From Streptomyces filamentosus (GTDB lineage Bacteria > Actinomycetota > Actinomycetes > Streptomycetales > Streptomycetaceae), in assembly GCF_014654895.1 (NCBI RefSeq), contig NZ_BNBE01000004.1, positions 868,001 to 932,000 of the forward strand: a stretch of DNA of 64,000 bases, in the 5' to 3' direction. Positions 16,157 to 24,333 of this stretch are shown in pieces; within the stretch, counting starts at the first letter, position 1; every line of letters starts with the position of its first letter. The notes under the pieces are model-generated. The model was not told the DNA's origin and ran no database searches. It saw only the letters and a program-made list of their open reading frames with translations. The translations under genes were made by a program, and so were the position numbers.

Positions 16157-17466
16157 TTGGCGACCTCGAAGCCCTGCTTGGTGAGGTCGTTCACCGTGGT
16201 GTCCTGGACGGCGGCGAGGGCCTCGCCGAAGGCGGCGGCGGTCTTGGCCTTGGCCGCCTTGCCGAACTCGTCCTTGAAGGCGGTGTAGGCGACGTTGACG
16301 TTGGGGCCCCAGGCGGCGGGGGCGGTGGTCTTCGCTATCTCGGCGGCCTCGGTGTAGAAGTCGGGCTGGCCGGCGAAGTAGCCGGGGGCCTTGGCGAGGG
16401 CGCCGCTGGTCTGGGCCGCGGTGGCGGCCGGGTAGATGCCGCTCTCCTTGACGAGGGCGGCGAGGGCCTCGGGGTCGGTGTTGAGCCAGGTGGCGAACTG
16501 CGCGGCGGCGGCCTTGTGCTTCGAGTCGGTGGTGACGGCGGTGGAGGAGCCGCCCCAGCTGCCGGTGGCGTTCTCGCCCGCGCTCCACTGCGGAAGGGGG
16601 GCCATGGCCCACTTGCCCTTGGTGTCGGGGGCGGCGGTGGTGAGGACGCCGGGGGCCCAGACGGCGGAGACCCAGGCGAGCTGTTCGCCGGTGTTGAGGG
16701 CGTTGTTCCAGGCGGGGGTGTACATGGGCTGGTTGTCGACGGCGCCCTCGGCGACCAGGCCGCCCCAGAAGTCGGTGACCTTCTTGGTGGCGGCGTCGTC
16801 GACGCCGACCTTCCAGGTGTCGCCCTCGAAGGTCCACCACTTGGCGCCGGCCTGCTGGGAGAGGCCGGCGAAGAGGCCGGCGTCGTTGGCGGAGAAGGTG
16901 GTGAGGGCCTTCTTCGGGGCCTTCTTCTTGAGGGCGCGGGCGGTCTCGGCGAACTGGTCCCAGGTGGTGGGGACGGTGAGGCCGTACTGCTCGAAGAGGT
17001 CCTTGCGGTAGAAGAACATCAGCGGGCCGGAGTCCTGGGGCAGGGCGTAGACGGCGTCGCCGCCGAAGGTGGTCTGCTGCCAGACGCCGGGGGCGAAGTG
17101 CTTCTCGGCGCCCTGGACCTCGTCGGAGATGTCGGCGAGGGCGTCGTTGCTGACCAGGGTGGGGAGGGCCTGGTACTCGGCCTGGACGAGGTCCGGGCCC
17201 TTGTGGGCCTTGGCGGCCGTGATGATCTTGGTGACGAGGTCGTCGCCGGACGCCTGCTTCTGCACCGTGATCTGGATGTCGGGGTGCTCGGCGTTCCAGA
17301 GGGCGGCGACCTTGTCCATGCCGGGCGCCCAAGCCCAGTAGGTGAGCTTCACGGGGCCGCTGTCGGCGCCCGCCTCGCCGTCGGAGGAGCCGCAGGCGGT
17401 GAGCGCGGTGGCGCCGAGGAGGACGGCGGTGGCTGCGGCGAGGCTGCGGCGCGTGATCTGGGGCAT
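16153..17466 (-). CDS. sugar-binding lipoprotein of ABC importer (galactan locus)
   Basis: A 437-residue extracellular solute-binding protein of the MalE-like family 1. Lipobox LTAC gives Cys25 as the lipidated residue after a short twin-arginine-like or Sec signal (ITRRSLAAATAVLLG). The mature part begins VKLTYWAWAPGMDKV. First gene of the operon with two permeases and the LacI gene, divergent from the GH42 gene. Confidence 0.93.
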   Translation of the reverse strand: MPQITRRSLAAATAVLLGATALTACGSSDGEAGADSGPVKLTYWAWAPGMDKVAALWNAEHPDIQITVQKQASGDDLVTKIITAAKAHKGPDLVQAEYQALPTLVSNDALADISDEVQGAEKHFAPGVWQQTTFGGDAVYALPQDSGPLMFFYRKDLFEQYGLTVPTTWDQFAETARALKKKAPKKALTTFSANDAGLFAGLSQQAGAKWWTFEGDTWKVGVDDAATKKVTDFWGGLVAEGAVDNQPMYTPAWNNALNTGEQLAWVSAVWAPGVLTTAAPDTKGKWAMAPLPQWSAGENATGSWGGSSTAVTTDSKHKAAAAQFATWLNTDPEALAALVKESGIYPAATAAQTSGALAKAPGYFAGQPDFYTEAAEIAKTTAPAAWGPNVNVAYTAFKDEFGKAAKAKTAAAFGEALAAVQDTTVNDLTKQGFEVAK

Positions 17467-17526
17467 GGGTGGATCTCCCTGACCGAAAGGGGCCTCTCCT
17501 TCGGACGAAGAGGCCGACCATGCATC

Positions 17527-17568
17527 TGTGAGCGTTCACAGTAGAGAAACGTTCCGGACACTTGTCAA
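17527..17568 (-). promoter_or_regulatory. promoter and operator for the binding-protein operon
   Basis: On the minus strand TTGACA (17568-17563), a 19-base spacer and TACTGT (17543-17538) form the likely promoter. TGTGAGCGTTCACA (17527-17540), a near-perfect 14-base palindrome of LacI type, overlaps the -10 and start site, so bound repressor would block initiation. Confidence 0.65.
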
Positions 17569-17616
17569 TGGTTGTTCCTGTGCGGTTATGTTGCGTTGCC
17601 ACATCGAAATCTGGTG

Positions 17617-17630
17617 TGTGAACGTTCCCA
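17617..17630 (+). promoter_or_regulatory. second LacI-type operator before GH42
   Basis: TGTGAACGTTCCCA matches the site at 17527-17540 in 12 of 14 bases. It lies 33 bases upstream of the GH42 start, so a single regulator would control both divergent units. Confidence 0.6.
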
Positions 17631-17662
17631 GGAACGCACCAGCACGCGCACAGGAGAGACTC

Positions 17663-19684
17663 ATGTCGCCGACGACCCCCAAGGGCCTGACCCGGCTCGC
17701 GTTCGGCGGGGACTACAACCCCGAGCAGTGGCCGGAAAGCGTCTGGCAGGAGGACGTACGGCTCATGCAGGAGGCCGGCGTCACCCTGGTGAGCGTCGGG
17801 ATCTTCTCCTGGGCGCTCTTGGAGCCCGAGCGGGGCCGGTACGACTTCGGCTGGCTCGACCGGGTCCTCGACCTGCTGCACGCACACGGCATCCGGGTCG
17901 ACCTCGGCACCCCCACGGTCGCCCCGCCCGCCTGGTTCTACCGCGCCCACCCCGAGGCACTGCCCGTCACCGCCGAAGGCGTCCGGCTCGCGTACGGCTC
18001 GCGCGGGACGATCTGCCACAGCTCCCCCGCCTACCGCGAGGCTGCCGCCCGGATCACCACCGAACTGGCCCGCCGCTACGCCGGCCACCCCGCGCTCGCC
18101 CTCTGGCACGTCCACAACGAGTACGGCGTCCCCGTCAGCGCCTGCTACTGCGACGGCTGCGCCGCGCACTTCCGGCGCTGGCTGGACGGCACGTACGGCT
18201 CCGTCGAGGCCGTGAACGAGGCGTGGGGAACCGCCTTCTGGGGCCAGCGGTACGGCTCGTACGAGGAGATCCTGCCGCCCCGCGCCACCGCCACCGTCGG
18301 CAACCCGGCCCAGCGGCTCGACTACCGCCGCTTCGCCGACGCCACCCTCCGCGAGAACTTCAGGGCGGAGCGGGACATCCTGCACGAGCTGTCCCCGGGC
18401 ATCCCGGTCACCACCAACTTCATGACCGCGCTCAGCCAGTGCGACTCCATCGACTACTGGGCCTGGGGCCGCGAGGTCGACCTCGTCACCAACGACCACT
18501 ACCTGATCACCGACGGCCGGCGCACCCACGTCAACCTCGCCATGGCCGCCGACCTCACCCGCTCCGTCGCCGGCGGCGCGCCCTGGCTGCTCCTGGAGCA
18601 CTCCACCTCGGGCGTCAACTGGCAGCCCCGCAACCCCGCCAAGCGCCCCGGCGAGATGGCCCGCAACTCCCTCGCCCACGTCGCCCGCGGCTCCGAGGGC
18701 GCGATGTTCTTCCAGTGGCGGCAGGGCCGGCGCGGAGCCGAGAAGTTCCACTCGGCGATGGTTCCGCACGGCGGCACCGACACCCGGATCTGGCGCGAGG
18801 TCGTCGCCCTCGGCGCGGACCTGGAGGCCCTGGAGGAGATCCGGGGCAGCCGGACCGTGCCCGACGTGGCGATGCTGTGGGACTGGCACTCCTGGTGGGC
18901 GCAGTCCCTGGAATGGCGGCCGAACGAGGCGCACGACGCCCGCGAGCGCGCCGACAGCTTCTACGAGGCCCTCTACGACCGGCACCTCACCGTGGACTTC
19001 GCCCACCCCGAGGCCGACCTCTCCGCCTACCCGCTGGTCGTCGTGCCCGCGCTCTACCTGATGACGGAGGCCGCGGGGCAGAACCTGCGGGAGTACGTGG
19101 AGAACGGCGGCACCCTCGTCGTCTCGTACTTCTCCGGCATCGTCGACGAACACGACGCCGTCCACCCCGGTGCCTACCCGGGCGCCCTGCGGGACGTCCT
19201 CGGCCTCACCGTCGACGAGTGGTCGCCGCTCCTGGACCACCAGCGGGTCGGGATCACCGGCCCCGGCGGGGCCGCGCTCACCGGCGACGTGTGGACCGAG
19301 TTCGTCCGGCCGCGCGGCGCCGAGACCGTCTGGACGTACGCGGACGGCCCGGCCGCCGGCGGACCCGCCGTCACCCGGCACCGGCTCGGCCGGGGCACCG
19401 CCTGGTACGTCTCCACCCGCCTCGACGCGGCCTCGCTGGACGCGATCGTGGCGGCGGCCTCCGAGGACGCCGGAGTGCCCGACCGGGCCGCGCTCCCGCG
19501 CGACGTGGAGGTCGTGCGCCGGGCCGGCGCCGACGGCCTGCACCTCTTCGTCCTCAACCACACGGACGCGGAGGCGAAGGTCGCGCTGGACGACCCGGGT
19601 ACGGAGCTGCTCACCGGAGGTGCGGTGAGCGGGACGCTCGCCGTTCCGGCGGGGGGCGTCCGGGTCGTCCGGCTGGAGGGCTGA
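17663..19684 (+). CDS. GH42 beta-galactosidase (galactan locus)
   Basis: A 673-residue cytoplasmic GH42 enzyme that removes terminal beta-galactose from imported galacto-oligosaccharides. Seen: FGGDYNPEQWPE near 13, acid/base Glu in HVHNEYG near 154, Cys cluster CYCDGC near 164 (zinc site of many GH42 enzymes), nucleophile Glu in LLLEHSTSGVNW near 314, and the trimerisation and C-terminal beta domains. ATG at 17663 follows AGGAGAG. Its upstream gap carries the LacI operators; downstream it is separated from GH53 by a GGATCC array. Confidence 0.93.
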   Translation: MSPTTPKGLTRLAFGGDYNPEQWPESVWQEDVRLMQEAGVTLVSVGIFSWALLEPERGRYDFGWLDRVLDLLHAHGIRVDLGTPTVAPPAWFYRAHPEALPVTAEGVRLAYGSRGTICHSSPAYREAAARITTELARRYAGHPALALWHVHNEYGVPVSACYCDGCAAHFRRWLDGTYGSVEAVNEAWGTAFWGQRYGSYEEILPPRATATVGNPAQRLDYRRFADATLRENFRAERDILHELSPGIPVTTNFMTALSQCDSIDYWAWGREVDLVTNDHYLITDGRRTHVNLAMAADLTRSVAGGAPWLLLEHSTSGVNWQPRNPAKRPGEMARNSLAHVARGSEGAMFFQWRQGRRGAEKFHSAMVPHGGTDTRIWREVVALGADLEALEEIRGSRTVPDVAMLWDWHSWWAQSLEWRPNEAHDARERADSFYEALYDRHLTVDFAHPEADLSAYPLVVVPALYLMTEAAGQNLREYVENGGTLVVSYFSGIVDEHDAVHPGAYPGALRDVLGLTVDEWSPLLDHQRVGITGPGGAALTGDVWTEFVRPRGAETVWTYADGPAAGGPAVTRHRLGRGTAWYVSTRLDAASLDAIVAAASEDAGVPDRAALPRDVEVVRRAGADGLHLFVLNHTDAEAKVALDDPGTELLTGGAVSGTLAVPAGGVRVVRLEG

Positions 19685-19690
19685 CGGGCC

Positions 19691-19816
19691 GGGTCCTGGA
19701 TCCAAAATTCAGGGCCTAGAAGCCCGGATCCAGAAGGTCGGATCCAAGATCCCGGATCCAAGATCCCGGATCCAGAATCCAAGCTCCGGGATCCGGGATC
19801 CCGGAGCTTGGATCCC
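19691..19816. repeat. heptad GGATCC repeat array 2
   Basis: Eighteen consecutive 7-base units with no phase slip, from GGGTCCT at 19691 to GGATCCC at 19810-19816. GGATCC falls at 19698, 19726, 19740, 19754, 19768, 19789, 19796 and 19810; the rest are variants such as AGATCCC or GAATCCA. It occupies the gap between the GH42 stop and the GH53 gene and shares the period and core of the array at 1013-1151. Confidence 0.92.
19777..19813. terminator. 18-base perfect inverted repeat within array 2
   Basis: Bases 19777-19794 and 19796-19813 are exact reverse complements around a single central base. RNA from either strand could form a very stable hairpin. Its place between the GH42 and GH53 genes suggests transcription termination or RNA stabilisation; it could also simply reflect repeats of a palindromic core. 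Confidence 0.6.
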
Positions 19817-19972
19817 CGCCCCGGAGCCCCTCTCCCCCATCCTCCCCGGGGGCGGCCCGCACCCGCTGCGCCGCCCCCGGGTGAGCCGCACCACCCCGAT
19901 CCCCACCCCCGAGGAACAGCGCCACCCGAGCACCACCACTCCCCCGTCCGTCACCGTCGAAGGGACTCGACG

Positions 19973-21553
19973 ATGCGTACCACCAGAGGCCGTTTCCGGC
20001 TTCGTTCCGCCGCTCTCGCCGCCGCGCTCGGCGCGGGGCTGTTGCTCGCCCCGCTGCCCGCGCAGCAGGCCGTGGCCGCGAGCACGCTCACCAACACCGG
20101 CTTCGAGGCCGACGGCACCGGTACGGCGACGCCGTCCGGCTGGTCGACCTACTCCGCCACCGGGCAGAACGCCGCCTCGTTCACCGAGGCCGGCGGCCGC
20201 AGCGGCGGCCATCGGCTCTCGCACTGGTCGTCGTCGGCGTACAAGGTCGAGACGTACCAGTACCTCAGCGGGCTCGCCGACGGCACGTACACGCTGAGCG
20301 CCTGGGTGCGTTCCGGCGGCGGGCAGAACGCGGCGTATCTCGCCCTGCGCAACTGCGGGTCCGCCGAGCAGCGCACCGACCTGCCGGTGACCTCCAGCTC
20401 CTGGATCCGGGTCGTGACCTCGGTGAAGGTGGCCGGCGGCGGCTGCACCGTCAGCATCAACTCCGATGCCAACGCGGGAAATTGGCTCAACGTGGACGAT
20501 CTCGCCTTCACCGCGGGTTCGACCGGGCTCAGCGTGAAGGGCGTGGACCTGTCCGCCCTCAAGAAGAACGAGGACTTCGGCGCCGCGTACAAGAACGCCT
20601 CGGGAACCGCGGGCGACCCGGTCGCGCTCCTCAAGGGCGCGGGCGCGAACTACGGACGGCTGAAGGTGTGGGTGAACCCGGCCGACGGCTACAACACCAA
20701 GGCCCAGGTCCTGGCCACCGCCAAGCGCATCAAGGCGCAGGGCATGAAGCTCCTCGTCGACTTCCACTACTCGGACATCTGGGCCGACCCGGGTGCCCAG
20801 ACGAAGCCGGCGGCGTGGGCGGGTCACTCGTACGCGCAGCTGAAGACGGACGTGTACAACCACACCTACGACGTCCTCAACGCGCTGAAGGCGCAGGGCA
20901 CCACGGCCGACATGGTGCAGATCGGCAACGAGATCAACACGGGCATGCTGTGGCCCGAGGGGTCGACGAGCAACTGGACGCAGCTCGCGGGGCTGCTGAA
21001 GTCCGGTGTCTCGGCGGCGAAGGCGGTGTCGTCCTCGACGCAGATCGCGCTGCACCTCGCGAACGGCGGCGACAACGCGCTGTACCGCACGTGGTTCGAC
21101 AACGCCACGGCACAGGGCGTGAGTTACGACGTGATCGCGCTGTCCTTCTACGGCTACTGGCACGGGGCGCTGTCCTCGCTCCAGGCCAATCTGGACGACG
21201 TCTCGGCCCGTTACGGCAAGAAGGTGATGGTCGCGGAGACGGCCTACCCCTTCCGTCTGGACAGCAAGGACGCGCACGAGAACATCATCGATCTGCCGTC
21301 GGAGCTGGTCTCCGGCTACCCGGCGTCCTCGGCGGGCCAGTCGGCGTGGCTGCGTGACGTGATGAACGTGGTGGAGGCCGTCCCGGGCGGCCGTGGTCTC
21401 GGCGTCGTCTACTGGGAGCCGGCCTGGACGGCCGTCACCGGCAACGGCTGGGACCCGACGGACCCGTCGTCGGGCAACGCCTGGGAGAACCAGGCCCTGT
21501 TCGACTATGACAGCAGGCTGCTGCCGGCGGCGAACTGGTTCGCGCACCGGTAG
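19973..21553 (+). CDS. secreted GH53 arabinogalactan endo-beta-1,4-galactanase
   Basis: A 526-residue extracellular enzyme that cuts beta-1,4-galactan side chains of pectin. A Sec signal covers about residues 1-36 (cleavage near QQAVAAS). Residues about 37-180 form a jelly-roll carbohydrate-binding module (TLTNTGFEADG...). The GH53 barrel starts at VKGVDLSALKKNE; acid/base Glu lies in QIGNEINTG near 322 and nucleophile Glu in MVAETAYPF near 421. Products would be taken up by the adjacent ABC importer and cleaved by the GH42 enzyme. Confidence 0.93.
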   Translation: MRTTRGRFRLRSAALAAALGAGLLLAPLPAQQAVAASTLTNTGFEADGTGTATPSGWSTYSATGQNAASFTEAGGRSGGHRLSHWSSSAYKVETYQYLSGLADGTYTLSAWVRSGGGQNAAYLALRNCGSAEQRTDLPVTSSSWIRVVTSVKVAGGGCTVSINSDANAGNWLNVDDLAFTAGSTGLSVKGVDLSALKKNEDFGAAYKNASGTAGDPVALLKGAGANYGRLKVWVNPADGYNTKAQVLATAKRIKAQGMKLLVDFHYSDIWADPGAQTKPAAWAGHSYAQLKTDVYNHTYDVLNALKAQGTTADMVQIGNEINTGMLWPEGSTSNWTQLAGLLKSGVSAAKAVSSSTQIALHLANGGDNALYRTWFDNATAQGVSYDVIALSFYGYWHGALSSLQANLDDVSARYGKKVMVAETAYPFRLDSKDAHENIIDLPSELVSGYPASSAGQSAWLRDVMNVVEAVPGGRGLGVVYWEPAWTAVTGNGWDPTDPSSGNAWENQALFDYDSRLLPAANWFAHR

Positions 21554-21568
21554 GTCGGACCGCGGCCG

Positions 21569-21601
21569 AAGGGCCGGGTTCCTCGGAGGAGTCCGGCCTT
21601 T
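21569..21601 (+). terminator. hairpin after GH53
   Basis: AAGGGCCGG (21569-21577) pairs with CCGGCCTTT (21593-21601), including one G-T wobble, around a 15-base loop. It follows the GH53 stop by 16 bases and precedes the minus-strand gene remnant. Confidence 0.6.
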
Positions 21602-21611
21602 CCGCGTGTCC

Positions 21612-21791
21612 TGGGCCACCACTCCGTCAAGGAGCCGTCGTACGCCTCCGCCATGGCCGCGATCCTGCGGGTCTCGGAGATGCCGCCCGCGTGCGAGAGG
21701 TCCGGCTGGGCGACGGCGGTGCCGAGCTCGTCGCCGACGGCCCCGCGGATGGAGGCGACCCGGTCGACGCCGCCTCGTACGGGCTGGTCAT
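21612..21791 (-). pseudogene. remnant of a D-galactonate dehydratase (mandelate racemase family) gene
   Basis: On the minus strand one frame reads GGVDRVASIRGAVGDELG and, directly joined, QPDLSHAGGISETRRIAAMA plus EAYD. From knowledge of DgoD-type enolases, the first piece lies near the middle of the protein and the second about 90 residues later, so an internal deletion has fused them; N- and C-termini are absent. An ATG at 21791 with AGGA upstream starts a different frame. The fragment follows the SMP-30 lactonase gene, as a real dehydratase gene would in a galactonate operon. Confidence 0.65.
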
Positions 21792-21837
21792 GGCGGGTTC
21801 CTGAGAGGGGTGGCCCCCGGGCCCCGGTGGGGGCGGG

Positions 21838-22743
21838 TCAGCGGTCGGCGTACGGGGTGGCGGGCAGGCCCGTGACCCCGGGGCGGCAGACGAAGAGGCG
21901 GCCGGCGTCGGGCTCGGCGCGGCGGCGCTCCTCGGAGAGACCGTGGGTGGCGGTGGTGATGACGAGGACGTCGAGGTCGGGGCCGGCGAAGGCGCAGCTG
22001 GTGACGTGGGAGGCGGGCAGTTCCACGCGCGCGTGGAGGGCGCCGCCGGGGGTGAGGGCGAGGACCTCGGCGCCGCCCCAGACGGCGATCCACACGTTCC
22101 CCTCGGCGTCGACGGTGAGGCCGTCGGGGTAGCCGGCGTCGAGGACGGCGAAGGGACGGCGGCCGGAGAGGGCGCCGGTGGCGGGGTCGTAGTCGAAGAC
22201 GTCGACGCGGCGGGTGGGGCTGTCGGCGTAGTAGAGGAGGGTGCCGTCGGGGCTCCAGCCGAGGCCGTTGGAGATGGTGACGGGCTCGACGAGGGTGGTG
22301 AGGCCGTCGCCGTCGAGGCGGTAGAGGGCACCGGCGCCGGGCCGTTCGTCGTAGGCCATGGTGCCGCCGAGGAGGCGGCCCGCGGGGTCGACGGAGGCGT
22401 CGTTCATCCGGCGGGGGACGCCGTCGCCGGGGAGGGCGGGCGCCGCGATCTCGGTGGCCTCGGCGGGCGGGCGGCCGTCCTCCAGGCGGGCGAAGGCGGT
22501 GCCGGCGGCGACGAGGAGGGCGCCGGAGGCGCAGGGGACGGCCGCGCCCACGGGGCGGTCGAAGCGGAGGGCCGCGGTGGGCGCCAGGTCGGTGCGGCCG
22601 TCCTCCCGGGTGAGGGCCGCGCGGTGGACGAGGCCCTCGGTGATGTCCACCCAGAGGAGCTCCTGGCGGGCGGGGTCCCAGACGGGGCCTTCGGGCAGTC
22701 GGCCGGGGGCGGGGGTGCAGGGCACGGCCCTGAGCTGGAGCAT
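21838..22743 (-). CDS. SMP-30/gluconolactonase family sugar lactonase
   Basis: A 301-residue six-bladed beta-propeller that hydrolyses sugar-acid lactones. Seen: metal-binding Glu in RLPEGPVWD near 16, RMNDASVDPAGR near 114 with the Asn ligand, TISNGLGWSPDG near 165 and GYPDGLTVD with the catalytic Asp near 215. GGAGACC-type site precedes the ATG at 22743. It is divergent from the ROK gene; substrate could be galactono-, arabono- or xylonolactone. Confidence 0.88.
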   Translation of the reverse strand: MLQLRAVPCTPAPGRLPEGPVWDPARQELLWVDITEGLVHRAALTREDGRTDLAPTAALRFDRPVGAAVPCASGALLVAAGTAFARLEDGRPPAEATEIAAPALPGDGVPRRMNDASVDPAGRLLGGTMAYDERPGAGALYRLDGDGLTTLVEPVTISNGLGWSPDGTLLYYADSPTRRVDVFDYDPATGALSGRRPFAVLDAGYPDGLTVDAEGNVWIAVWGGAEVLALTPGGALHARVELPASHVTSCAFAGPDLDVLVITTATHGLSEERRRAEPDAGRLFVCRPGVTGLPATPYADR

Positions 22744-22801
22744 CGCGGTCTCCTCGGGGAGGACGTCGTGGGCGGCGGATCCTCCGTGGACCGCCGGGAA
22801 A

Positions 22802-22830
22802 AAACTACGGGTTCGTCTAACGGTTGTAAA
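22802..22830 (-). promoter_or_regulatory. lactonase promoter with possible ROK operator
   Basis: On the minus strand TTTACA (22830-22825), a 17-base spacer and TAGTTT (22807-22802) form a good promoter in an otherwise GC-rich gap. On the plus strand GGTTCGT and GGTTGT recur 13 bases apart inside the spacer, a plausible binding site for the divergent ROK protein. Confidence 0.5.
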
Positions 22831-22904
22831 TGTCCATCCCCCCTTCTTCCAACCCTTCGAATAAGATCGGTGGCGACGACCGCGCACCCACGGAGGCAGC
22901 AGAG

Positions 22905-24161
22905 ATGATCAGGCGCACCTCGCAGGACATTCGCCGCCTCAACCGCTTCGAGGTGCTGCGCCGCGTCTACGCGGGCCCGGGGGCGATGAGCCGGCAGGAC
23001 GTCGCGGCCGCCACCGGTCTCTCCTTCGCCACGGTCGCCAACCTCACCGCCGAACTCCTGGAGGCGGGCGTCCTCGTGGAGGCCGGGCACGAGGAGTCCG
23101 GCGGCGGGCGCCCCCGCGCCCGGCTCGCCGTGAACGCCGAGCGGGGCGCTCTGATCGGCGTCGACGTCGCCGAGACCTCGGTCCACGCCGAGCTGTTCGA
23201 CCTGGCCCTGACGGTCCGGCACTCCGTCGAGCGGCCCCTGCCGCCCGGGGACGTCCGGCCCGCCGACGTGGTCGGCCTGCTCGGCGGGGCCGTCGAGGAG
23301 CTGCTGGCCGTCTCGGGGACCGACCGCGCGCGGGTCCTCGGCGTGGGGGTGAGCGTGCCGGGCATGGTCGACCGGGAGGGCGGGGTGTCGTCCTTCTCCC
23401 CGTACTGGTCCTGGCACGAGGTGCCGCTGCGGGCGCTGCTCGACGAACGGCTCGGGATGCCGCTGTGGCTGGACAATCCGCTGCGGGCCAGCACGGTCGC
23501 GGAGATGTGGTTCGGCGCGGGCCGGGAGGTGGACGACCTGGTGGTGCTGACGCTGCGGGCCGGCGTCGGCGCGGGCATCGCGCTCGGCGGACAGCTCCAC
23601 CGGGGCTTCACCGACAGCGCGGGCGAGTGGGGCCACACCTGCCTCGTCCTCGACGGGCGCCCGTGCACCTGCGGCAACCGGGGGTGCGTGGAGGCGTACG
23701 TGTCGCTGCGCGGGATCGCCGGGACCTGGCGCGAACTCGCCCCGGACGACGAGCGGACGGGCGGCCCCGACGACGCGGCGACGGTCGCCGCGCTGGCCCG
23801 CGCGGCGGACGCGGGCGATCCGGCCGCCGTCGCCGCCGTGGAGCGCACCGGCCGCTACCTCGGCGCCGCCGTCGCCCAGTTGGTGAACCTGCTCAACCCG
23901 CAGGTCGTCGTGGTGGGCAACCAGGTCATGGACCTGCTCGGGGAGCGGCTGCTGCCGGTCGCGTACGAGGCGGTGGGGCGGCATGCGCTCGCGCTGCCGC
24001 GCCGGGCGGCGACGCTGCGGCGCAGCGCCGTCCCGCACGACCCGGTGACCCGTGGCGCCGCGACCTTCGCTCTGGAGGGCTTCCTGGAGGACCGGGAGGT
24101 CTTCGGCCCGGTCAGCCGGATGCGCAGGGCCGCACGGGGCGGTGGCGGTGCGGGGGCCTGA
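22905..24161 (+). CDS. ROK-family transcriptional regulator
   Basis: A 418-residue regulator with an N-terminal winged helix (IRRLNRFEVLRRVYAGPG, then SRQDVAAATGLSFATVANL) and a sugar-kinase-like ROK domain with the zinc motif CTCGNRGCVE near 265. ATG at 22905 is preferred (CGGAGG upstream); an earlier ATG at 22830 adds 25 low-complexity residues. It probably controls the divergent lactonase gene. It is also the only candidate in the window for a XylR of the xyl operators, but no copy of that operator lies beside it. Confidence 0.88.
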   Translation: MIRRTSQDIRRLNRFEVLRRVYAGPGAMSRQDVAAATGLSFATVANLTAELLEAGVLVEAGHEESGGGRPRARLAVNAERGALIGVDVAETSVHAELFDLALTVRHSVERPLPPGDVRPADVVGLLGGAVEELLAVSGTDRARVLGVGVSVPGMVDREGGVSSFSPYWSWHEVPLRALLDERLGMPLWLDNPLRASTVAEMWFGAGREVDDLVVLTLRAGVGAGIALGGQLHRGFTDSAGEWGHTCLVLDGRPCTCGNRGCVEAYVSLRGIAGTWRELAPDDERTGGPDDAATVAALARAADAGDPAAVAAVERTGRYLGAAVAQLVNLLNPQVVVVGNQVMDLLGERLLPVAYEAVGRHALALPRRAATLRRSAVPHDPVTRGAATFALEGFLEDREVFGPVSRMRRAARGGGGAGA

Positions 24162-24202
24162 GCGGAGCGGCGGGAGGAGACGCGGACCGGGGCGCGCGTC
24201 CG

Positions 24203-24298
24203 GGCCAGGGCCGGGGTACGGGGACGGGTACGGGTACGGACCGGGGTACGAGTCCGGCCACGGACCGGGGTACGGGGACGGGTACGGACCGGGGGCCG
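24203..24298. repeat. hexanucleotide repeat tract
   Basis: Six-base units built from GGTACG, GGGACG and GACCGG run in phase from about 24215 to 24298, with degenerate units before that. The stretch GGTACGGGGACGGGTACG occurs at 24215-24232 and again at 24269-24286. It fills the gap between the convergent ROK and IclR genes and looks like a minisatellite; plus-strand G-Y-G-D peptides read through it are not attached to a gene. Confidence 0.75.
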
Positions 24299-24333
24299 AG
24301 CGGGGGCCCTGGCGTCGGTCCTCCCCCTCCGGG

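Noticed and set aside
15173..19705. 1510-codon minus-strand frame
   Set aside because: It joins the real MalF-type permease to shadows of the binding-protein and GH42 genes; only 15173-16156 is real.
22905..24161. Calling the ROK gene xylR
   Set aside because: No xyl-type operator lies beside it and it is divergent from a lactonase gene; family and window content make it possible but not supported.
24213..24300. Gly-Tyr-rich peptide tail on the ROK protein
   Set aside because: The ROK frame ends at 24161 and the peptide lies in another frame; it reflects the DNA repeat.
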